Shown here in pieces: positions 56,250-64,000 of a stretch of DNA of 64,000 nucleotides. Every line of letters begins with the position of its first letter. The first letter of the stretch is position 1. Origin of the DNA: Dipteris shenzhenensis (lineage: Eukaryota > Polypodiophyta > Polypodiopsida > Gleicheniales); the NCBI GenBank assembly GCA_047967505.1, contig CM106539.1; one strand, 5' to 3'. Below the pieces are notes generated by a model. That model saw only the letters and a list, made by a program, of their open reading frames with translations, ran no database searches and had not been told where the DNA came from. The translations under genes were made by a program, and so were the position numbers.

Positions 56250-58755
56250 TCTTGACCTGTAGGGCCCAAATCCTTCATGTCAAAGGCCTCATGCAACTTT
56301 ACCTTCAATGCAGCCATCTCATAAGTGTTCATGCTAGCCAATAGCAAATCATCCACATAAAGTGCTAGGAGTATCACGCACCCTGGGACCGAATGAAAGC
56401 ATCAAACTTGTGATACCATTCTTTAGGCACTTGCTTAAGGCCATAAAGGCTCAAGATTTTTCAGCTTGCAGCTAATTAATGTTCTTTGCCCTTTTCTTCA
56501 AAGCCTTTCGGTTGCACCATGTAAATTTCCTCATATAGAGCCCGATGCAAGAAAGTCGTCTTGACATCCATCTGCATAAGCTGCATATCCTTTGCTGCCA
56601 CAAGTCCAAGTACTTATCTAAGTGTGGTCATCTTCACAATTGGAGAGAAGATCTCATCAAAGTCCACACCCTTCTCTTGCTTGAACCCTTTAGCAACCAA
56701 CATCTTTTTACACTTATTTACATGGCAATGCTTTCTTTCCATGTGGCAAAGAAGCTAAGCCCCAAGTCTTATTCTTCATGAGTGAAATCATCTCTAATTG
56801 CATAGAATACTCCCACTTACACTAATCCTCATGCATCATAGCCTCTCTGTAGCAAGAAGGCTTCTTACAATCAGTAAGCATCACATAGTCTGCCCCTAGA
56901 ACAAATCTCTTAGGTGGTCTAGACACTCTAGCTGATCTTCTCAAGGCCATTTCAGCTTGCTATCCCGCCTACATATCAGTCACATTTGGCTCATCATTTC
57001 CATGAATAGATGATCCATCATCTGTCCTTAATTGTGTACCTGTTGGATTATTTGGTGGCACCACTTCTTACGCATTCGGTACATGGACAACTTGCTGTCT
57101 ATCAACATATACGGGTGGATTCACATCCTGGAAAGTGATTCTCCTTATTTTCACATCCCTCATGGGTGTGTTATGCATCTTCTTCTCATTGAAGACCATA
57201 TCATGGCTTCGTATGATCTTCTTTACTTCTAGATGCGAGAGACGAAAGGCCATCTCTCCACTCTCACAATAACACAGAAAGATGCATTTCCTAGAATTAG
57301 GACCTATCTTCTTCCGAAGCTCTTTTGGCACATGTGCATATGCCTTACACATAAATATATACAAATGAGAGTAAGAAGGCTTCTTGCCACTCCATGCTTC
57401 TTCAGTAATACCACCATCCAAACTCTTACTAGGTGATCTATTGATCACATGCACTGTAGTCTTCATTGCCTCAGCCCAAAAACCACTAGAAAGACTTGCA
57501 TTGGAAAGCATACATTGCAACCTTTCTTGAATGGTGCGGTTCATCTGTTCTGCAACTAGATTTTTCTCTAGAGTACGAGGGGATGTGAGCTCCCTCTTGA
57601 TTCTATGCATATCACAAAATGCTAAAGTCATAAAAGAGATTCTCTCCACCATTGTCAGTATCTAGGCATTTAAGTGTTCTAACTCATCAATGTCTGACCA
57701 AAGTCAACCATTTCTAAAATACCTGATCAAACACATCGCTCTTCTGAGCTATAGCATAAGCCCACACTTTCCTAGTTGCATCATCAATGAATGTCACATA
57801 GTATTCATACCTGCCTAATGACCGTGTAGGCATGGGACCACATACGTATGAATGCACCAAATCAAGCCTTTAAAGCTCTTTCTTTCCCATTCTTTTATGG
57901 GCTGATTTGTCTGCTTCCCATAGAGACAATGCTCATAAAATTTAAAGTTAGAAAAACTCAGATGCAGTACATAACCCAAATGGCGGCATAAGAGTTTCAT
58001 TCCATTTTGGTTCATGTGCCACAACCAGCAATGCCACAAAGAAGTACTTGGCTACTCAGTTATTGTAACAACATGATCATACACCCCTGATACATGTAAG
58101 GGATACAATGTCCCACACTTGGCACCCCTTGTCAAAGCCATATAGCCCTTATGAATTTTCCAACTCTAAAAGCCAAAGGTGGTCTGAAAACTAGCATTAT
58201 CTAGCTGACCCACTGAAATGAGACTCTTGGTCAGCTTAGGCACATGTCTCACATTTTTCAAAATAAATGCAGACCCATTTACAAAAGAAAACTTTATGTC
58301 ACTTGCTTCCACTATGTCACATGCATAATTATTTCCAAGATGCATAGAACGTGTCTTTCCATTGTCGTAAGTGGAGAACCATTCCCTATGAGGTGTAACA
58401 TGGAATGAAGCACCAAAATCCAAAATCCAATACTGGGAATATGCATCATCTAAAGTGGTGAGCAACTCTACAGGTAGACTAGACATGAAGAGAATGTCAT
58501 TGTCACTATCATCAGTGATTGGATTGATCTCGTCGATCTTTACTTTTCCTTTGTCCTCTCTTGGACTCTCTTCCTTCTTATTTGCATCCTAATTTGGATT
58601 CTTTTTCTTATCTTTTTGCTCTTTTTTTAGCTTGTAGCAATCCTTTTTCGTGTGGCCCTTCTTGCCACAATGGTAACACTCAATGTTTTGTGCCTTGGAT
58701 TTGCTACAAGACTTCCTTCTTTCTTGGGATTTCCCTTTGAACAGTGATTTGTCAT
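56250..58755 (-). mobile_element. Ty1-copia element 3 (gag end to mid RT), no LTRs
   Basis: In minus-strand order: zinc knuckle CYHCGKKGHTKKDC (about 58,640-58,680); protease YWILDFGASFHVTPHREW (58,166-58,486), with D-F-G-A replacing the usual D-S-G-A; GAG-pre-integrase around 57,950-58,100; integrase C-terminal half (LVAEQMNRTIQERLQCMLSN, FWAEAMKTTVHVINRSP, 57,068-57,652); and RT with VAKGFKQEKGVDFDEIFSP (about 56,640-56,700) and ALYVDDLLLAS at about 56,345, ending soon after. Stops and frameshifts separate the blocks. The 5' side joins an inverted CACTA fragment inside gag; the 3' side joins the duplicated segment. RNase H and both LTRs are missing. Confidence 0.92.
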
Positions 58756-60430
58756 TTGAAATCAATTTCATAGATTTCGCGTATGGTCCCACAATAATCC
58801 AACTACAAGAAGAGAAGATTGGTATCCGAAGCAGTTGCTTAGCTATCTTGTGTGAAGTTAGCCATGATTCCACAATCATATGTGACTCTCTTTGAATCGA
58901 TGCGTTCCACGTGAAAATGTTGTCCATATGACCATAATGCACTGTACTTTTTGTACTACAAAAGTGCATCATCAAAACAATGAGGATGCATCTATTTTAT
59001 AGCGTATATTGCCACAAATAATTACTTAATTACGTCAAGAGGTAAGAAACGTACATGCATTATATATCTAGATGATAACTCTTGCTTGCGCTCCTTGATT
59101 GTCTCTCCATTACGTTCCGCTTTATGTAGAGCCAATTGTAGCCAATCAAGTGACATGTGAGTGGGGAGAAGGGCAAGATCCCGTGGATATGATTGTGCTC
59201 ACCTGCGCATTACTGTGAATCTCATCCTTGCATTTATTCTTTCTGTTTTGGCCACTTCATATCTCTCAATCTACTTCTGCATCTCCTTGCTATTGAGGAT
59301 ACAAAACTTATTGAATTTCTCCATTTGCTCTTCGCTCATCTTTCTTTCAATCCCTTTTCCTTGGGGAACCTCGCACACGATGTGATCATCATCCTTGTTA
59401 TGCCAAGCCTGTGGCATATCAGGATCCATGGATGCTAGAAACTCTGTGATATATACTAATGACTCTTAGACAAGCCATCCCTCTGCCATGCTTGCTTCCG
59501 GTCTTTCTCTATACCTTACAAATCCCTTCAAAGTTTTCATAAATCGCTCGAGAAAAAACATCCACTGACTATGAACGGTACAGGTCTGCAATGGCCACCT
59601 CATCAACTATGTGCACAAGCAAGTGCACTTGAGTTGTCATAATGCTCGAGGGAAAGTGCTTCTCAAGCAAGGATACAACTTTGATGGAGTCCACCCTAGC
59701 CTTCTCGATGCTTGATATGGAGATCTCTTTTTGAGATATCCACCTATTTCACGTGCCCATGTAAGAACTTAAATTGAAGAAAATGCAATCAATGTGAGTT
59801 GATAGTAAGCATACCTCACAATACCACTGATCTTGAATATAGCATTTTTAACATCTTATAAGCACCCTTTCACTATAATTGGGAGGATGAACTATCCAAG
59901 AAGCAAGAAGGAAGTCATGTCAATAATATAACATAATCATAATTACACTAACGTATCACGATTATTAGTACACTAATCCTACAACTTAGAATACCTATAA
60001 GACATTGTGCCAATCATGGGACTTAAGCCCACTAAGCTTATTGTCCTTTGAAAATGCTCCTTTCAAGCGACGCATGTACCCTGTTAGTGTTCGAAAAGAG
60101 GCAATGTCTGCCTTGCCTCCTGTCTCTTGGAGAGGATCCATGTTGCTTTCGGGAGGACAACTTTACAAACACGCACTTGGGGCCACAAATGAGGCATCCT
60201 ATTCATAGCACGCAAGTCTTATCCCACTCCTCTCTAGTCTTTGTCACCAACCAAGTGTGCCCAAATAGTAACCCCCACATTCTTGAAGATATACATGGGA
60301 TCCAAGAGATGATTGATTTGTAACTGACCCCAATAAGGAAGCTCATGAAAGATGTATAGCCTCTTCATACCAGGAGGAGGCTCCTCTCCATATGCCCTCC
60401 AAGCCTGAATTCAGTCACTTGCCTTCAAAT
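58755..60430 (-). pseudogene. CACTA transposase fragment, inverted relative to 50.15-51.86 kb
   Basis: In reverse complement it matches 50,145-51,860: the end of Transposase_21 (GMKRLYIFHELPYWGQLQIN, HLLDPMYIFKNVG), DUF4218 (WMFFLERFMKTLKGFVR, WHNKDDDHIVCEVPQGKGIE) and the start of the DUF4216 region (HMDNIFTWNASIQRES in the alternate frame). Several stops are unique to this copy. It ends inside the gene at both sides and is fused directly to copia gag at about 58,755. Confidence 0.9.
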
Positions 60431-60470
60431 CACAAGGAACTTCTAGCCGTTTACCATATAGGAAAAAAAA

Positions 60471-60511
60471 GGACTTTTCCTAGTTCCAAATGAGTGGAAC
60501 TAGGAAAAGCC
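60471..60511. repeat. Perfect-stem hairpin (16-bp stem, 8-base loop)
   Basis: 'cttttcctagttcc' and 'ggaactaggaaaag' pair completely, with one bulged base near the open end. Just downstream the words 'cctatataggagttt' and 'ccctacataggggtttttt' repeat four to five times (60,585-60,720), also partly palindromic (CCTATATAGG, CCTACATAGG). Confidence 0.85.
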
Positions 60512-60738
60512 CTAATTAGAGAAAATGGGCCACTTCCTAGATACTCTTCCTAGGAAAAGAAAGGAGTCTTTTCCACATCCAATTTCCTATATAGGAGTTT
60601 AATCCTACATAGGATGTTTTTCCAATATAGCAATTTTCTCCTACATAGGGGTTTTTTCCTATATAGTTAATTTTTCCCTACATAGGGGTTTTTTTCCTAT
60701 ATAGTTAATTTTTCCCTCTATATCAACTTTAGAATATA

Positions 60739-61130
60739 GAGAAAACTTGGAAAAGAAAATTAAAAAAAAGTAGTTTTGTCTTTAGAGTAACTTTTCATTT
60801 AAGTAAAAGTATTTATTTTACTTCAATCTTGAAAAATAATTATTTCATCAAAGTTTTAATCTATAAAATATATAAGTTATATGAGTTTACTTGAAAATCA
60901 TTGTTAATGAAAGAATAATTGTTTATCAACTTTACTATATTGAGAACTTGGAAAAGAAAAGTAAAACAAAGTAGTTTTTTCTTTATAGTAACTTCTTATT
61001 TAAACAAAAGTAGTTTTTTTATTTCAATCTTGAAAAAATATTATTTGAACAAAGTTTAATCTACAAAATATATAACTTGTATGAGATTAATTTAAAAAAC
61101 CTCTCAATAGAAAAATCAGTTAAAAATATT
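60739..61130. repeat. Tandem duplication, about 203 bp x 2
   Basis: 'gaaaacttggaaaagaaaa' at 60,739 and 'gagaacttggaaaagaaaa' at 60,942 begin two similar AT-rich units that end near 'atatataacttgtatgag'. Confidence 0.9.
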
Positions 61131-62134
61131 ATAATTATACCAAATCTACATCATCAAGATGCAAAATTGGTGCTCCATGATTTTATATGGCTATTTTGCC
61201 TTCCTGCAAAAGCCATTCTAATACGTCCTCTCTCATGGAATGATAATCCTTATCACTTCCAATGGCATTTGAACCTTTGTCTTACTCTTTACGCAATTCC
61301 AAACAAGTTTTAATTGTCTATACATCTCATCTATAGTTCTACCTCTAATGAATTTCATGAGTATCATTTCTGGATTAACTACACTCCAGCTCTTGCAACA
61401 AATGACAAAGTAAAGTAAATAAAAATTTAATGCAAGTCTAAATATCTTAATTTATCACTTGTATTGAGAAGAATAATAGTGCTTGTTCTTTATTTTTATA
61501 TTTTAAGAGCTTGATAGACTCATTTTACCAACAAGGCCTAATGAAGTTGCCCTCCTCAAACTCATTCAGTTGTTTCTTCAACTCTCTCAACTATAAAGCT
61601 CTCACATAGTATGCTGACATGATTCAATAGTTGCATCTTAGGCTCTTCTAGCTGTGATCTGATCACCTTGTCTACAACATCCTCATTTACTAGGAGTGTG
61701 TGAGTGCGAAGCTAGCATGCTATTTAAAGCAATCCTTGAGGAAGCGATCTTCTCCAAGTTGGCCAGAATCTACTCCCAAAAGGACTTTAACCTATGTACT
61801 ACAAAGCAGAACTAAATTCTCCTGGAAGATGTACAAGTGCTGGCTATAAAAAGAGAAAAGTCGTGTGCTTGCACTTGGCAAAAGTGAAAATTTTGGCCAT
61901 CCATCCTGTCCCTAAAGTCTTAGGATTGGCATATGAAAGTATTGCCAATGAACTCAGTGACTTCTTGGGAGTACTCATCTCAGGTCACTGAGTTAAATCA
62001 AATTTCAATGCAGAGATGCAGGGTGTGGAGGGGCAAATGAGCAATGACACACCTTAATTTCAGGATTTTGAGAGATTAGGAAGGGCAAAAACAGCAAGAA
62101 AGAAGAAGATCAAGTTGAGGAGCAGTGCAGAGTC
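61131..62134. other. Expected intron region of the thioesterase relic, no feature seen
   Basis: Reading the minus strand below 62,137 I looked for the next thioesterase exon (the 'ETALNHV' block) and did not find it in the first kilobase. No other gene was recognised. Confidence 0.4.
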
Positions 62135-62136
62135 AC

Positions 62137-62854
62137 CTAGAAAAGATTTGTAAGTGTCTCGATTGAAGCAGTCTTGTCAAAGCCAACCTCATATGAACGG
62201 ATGACGAATGTCCTATAAACAAATTTGTTCTCCACAAACCTTCGCCTTTCCAACGCATCCAGTGGAATCTGATGCTTCTCCTTCTTCACTTCTTCCTTCT
62301 GCAGCTTGCCCAATAGAGCTGCATCGATTACTGCCACTGCAGCATCTAGATGAGTTCCCGTCTCGGAAGAAACTGGCAACACTAAGGCCTCCTTCGACAT
62401 CATCGTAGCAGCAACATCACTTATCGTGATTTCCAATTTGCCATCTAACAGCTTAGATCCTGCCTCCACCTTGCTCTGGTTCGGCCTTCTTCCTTCTGCA
62501 GCTTGCCCAATAGAGCTACATCGATTGCTGCCACTGCAGCATCTAGATGGCTTCCCGTGTCGGAAGAAACTGGCAACACTAAGGCCTCCTTCGACATCGT
62601 CCCAGTAGCAACAACACATATCGTGCTTTCCAATTTGCCATCCAACAACTTAGATCCTGCCTCCACCTTGCTCTGGTTCGGCCTCGCAACTGCCTTGATG
62701 CAATGTACCCTCCTCCCCACTACTGCCGCTTCTGTTGCTGGAAAGAAGAAGTCCCCGCTTCTCGGCCCATGAGCCGGCTTGGCCGAATTGTGCATCTGCC
62801 CACATTGGCATGTGGCTTAGCGCAGAGAGACATCATGGTGGTTGCAGCTTCCAT
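62137..62854 (-). pseudogene. Acyl-ACP thioesterase (Fat-type), broken first exon
   Basis: Plant Fat thioesterases release fatty acids from acyl carrier protein in plastids. The end of the frame reads RRFVENKFVYRTFVIRSYEV then GFDKTASIETLTNLF. This matches the family block 'F.IRSYE.G.D+TASIET..N.LQ', which ends at an exon boundary. Here the expected CAG (Q) is TAG at 62,137-62,139, followed by GTGACT, a good splice donor. Upstream is a transit-peptide-like, Ala/Ser-rich stretch; a likely start, MEAATTMMSLCAKPHANVG, is at 62,854 in a different frame. A 197-bp direct duplication (62,290-62,683) shifts the frame by two. One Q appears lost in 'FVYR(Q)TFVIRSYE'. It is a pseudogene or a severely mutated allele. 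FatA versus FatB cannot be decided with confidence. Confidence 0.75.
62290..62683. repeat. 197-bp tandem duplication within the thioesterase exon
   Basis: 'cttctgcagcttgcccaata' occurs at about 62,297 and 62,494, and 'ctccaccttgctctggttcg' closes each copy. The copies differ at about 15-20 positions, so the duplication is not recent. 197 is not a multiple of three. Confidence 0.95.
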
Positions 62855-64000
62855 GGTGGCCTAAAATGTCAAGGAGCTTCTATAAGAGAAGGGCACACTA
62901 AGCAGACAAGACCTCAAAGCAACAGAGCAAGATGTACACCTCATTTGCAGAGATGTGGAAGTCAGAGCAGGGGAAAGGAAAACTCGTTGTGAGGTGGGAA
63001 AATCCAAAATTTGATTTTCGGAAACCCCAAAACGTGTATTATGATAAATGGTATGCTTTATGTTTTGCATTTTTGGGCATTTTGGTTGGATTGACTTTTT
63101 TTTCAAGCTTTGGATGACCTTGGCATTAGCTTTCTAGAAAGAAACGTGGTTTTGAAAATGATAGAAAAATACATTTAGCAATTTTAGATTCAACAAGTCA
63201 ATGATGTCCACTTCCAAAAATTAATGTAAATAATGAAGCAATGAAGTTCATACAATAACTAAGACTATTTAGGCCTTTTAGTACACCTCAAGCAACAATG
63301 TATAGAAACTATCATCCTTAAAAGACAAAAGGCCCCACACATACAAGAAATTTGGATATTTTAGAACTACTCTGAGAAGAATATCGTAGTAGTCTTAGCG
63401 AGGCTTCATGGAAACTAAATAGTTTCTATCCTCAAATTTAGCACTACCAACCTTTCCTTCAATCGACACAAGGATCAAAGAAACATGAAGCCAAAGTTGC
63501 AGTGGCAATACAGACAAACTATTACGACACTCTTCCATTAAAAAAATGCTTGCATTTGAAACAAGGAGCCTTATGACCCTTCACATAAACTTTGAGAGAA
63601 AAACTAAAAATATTTCCATATCTAGGACTGGGATTCCCAACTAGGAGAATTAACAATTGATAAGTATTAAATGAGATCAACTAGAGGCATTATACAAACT
63701 TTTGAGTTTAGCATCCAAAGGGTAAAGAAAGGAATCTAAAGTCAAAAGGGTAAGGGCAATTTCTAAAGTCCATCTCCAAGAGGCAAGCCTCCTATTTTGA
63801 TTTAACAGAATATAGATCTTCTTTGAAATGGAAAATGTGTCCCTGATGGGACTGACCATGGCCTACCTTGGGACATATATGATCCACTTAGATGAAACCT
63901 ATGCCTCCAACGCATTTACCTCAGTCCAAAAAAGGTCTCATTTTAAGGTAACTAGACATACATGCTAGGGGTCAGTAGCAAAAAAGATGGAGATGGGATA
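62855..64000. other. Upstream flank of the thioesterase relic, no gene seen
   Basis: No strong TATA box was identified upstream of 62,854 on the minus strand. A short plus-strand frame (62,932-63,117) ends in a hydrophobic span, CFAFLGILVGLTFFSSF. I could not support it as a gene, although its 'MWKSEQGKGKLVVRW' start is not low-complexity. Confidence 0.4.

Noticed and set aside
62932-63117. Short plus-strand frame with a hydrophobic C-terminus
   Set aside because: Only 61 codons, no family recognised and no supporting promoter or neighbour; could be chance.
1-64000. CRISPR arrays, bacterial operons, rRNA genes
   Set aside because: No direct repeats with unique spacers, no ribosomal sequence; introns and transposon types show a plant nuclear context.

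Overview
This is a stretch of nuclear DNA from a land plant with a large, repeat-dominated genome. The evidence is Ty1-copia elements with a plant initiator-Met tRNA primer site, a CACTA (En/Spm) transposase with plant-specific domains, plant-type LINE pieces, an AVT1-like vacuolar amino acid transporter, and the first exon of a plastid acyl-ACP thioesterase. The taxon cannot be fixed from sequence alone. Repeat density and the repeat families would suit a fern or gymnosperm as well as a large angiosperm genome. I found no rRNA or CRISPR, and no clear tRNA.

Layout. 1-14.4 kb is mostly non-coding with microsatellites, a Ty3-gypsy integrase relic (2.0-2.25 kb) and one plausible intact gene at 2.99-3.57 kb. 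That gene is a predicted secreted-peptide precursor whose C-terminal motif resembles IDA/IDL signalling peptides. 14.46-24.45 kb is the left copy of a segment duplicated in inverted orientation at 54.5-56.25 kb. The left copy carries a 7.47-kb insertion (15,016-22,485) with imperfect inverted ends, near-identical 9-bp flanks and a decayed transposase-like gene. The paralogous segment at about 55.7 kb looks like its empty site. 24.5-28.9 kb holds a Ty1-copia pol relic between two LINE fragments. 29.5-30.4 kb is an extremely AT-rich TAATTA island, followed by an unrecognised coiled-coil ORF. 32-36 kb has foldback hairpins and tandem repeats.

37.0-39.6 kb and 52.87-55.15 kb are two broken copies of an AVT1-like transporter gene; a third copy, only the 5' exons, sits at 23.6-24.45 kb. 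Copy A is cut by a 0.7-kb foldback element and truncated at its 5' side near a copia LTR. Copy B is cut by a CACTA terminus. Between them are a scrambled copia element (39.9-45.5 kb) with a second copia element nested in its integrase, a 1.9-kb array built from the palindrome GCATAAGCTTATGC (45.5-47.4 kb), a polypurine tract, and a nearly full-length but mutated CACTA transposase gene (48.5-52.5 kb).

56.25-60.43 kb is a second chimera: a minus-strand copia element joined directly to an inverted piece of the same CACTA family. At the right end (62.14-62.85 kb) is the broken first exon of an acyl-ACP thioesterase gene, disrupted by a 197-bp frame-breaking duplication and a stop codon at the position of the last exon codon.

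Taken together the window shows no complete housekeeping gene. It records gene-fragment duplication, nested transposition and inverted-repeat formation. The most testable new items are the 7.47-kb transposon, the palindromic array and the IDA-like precursor.
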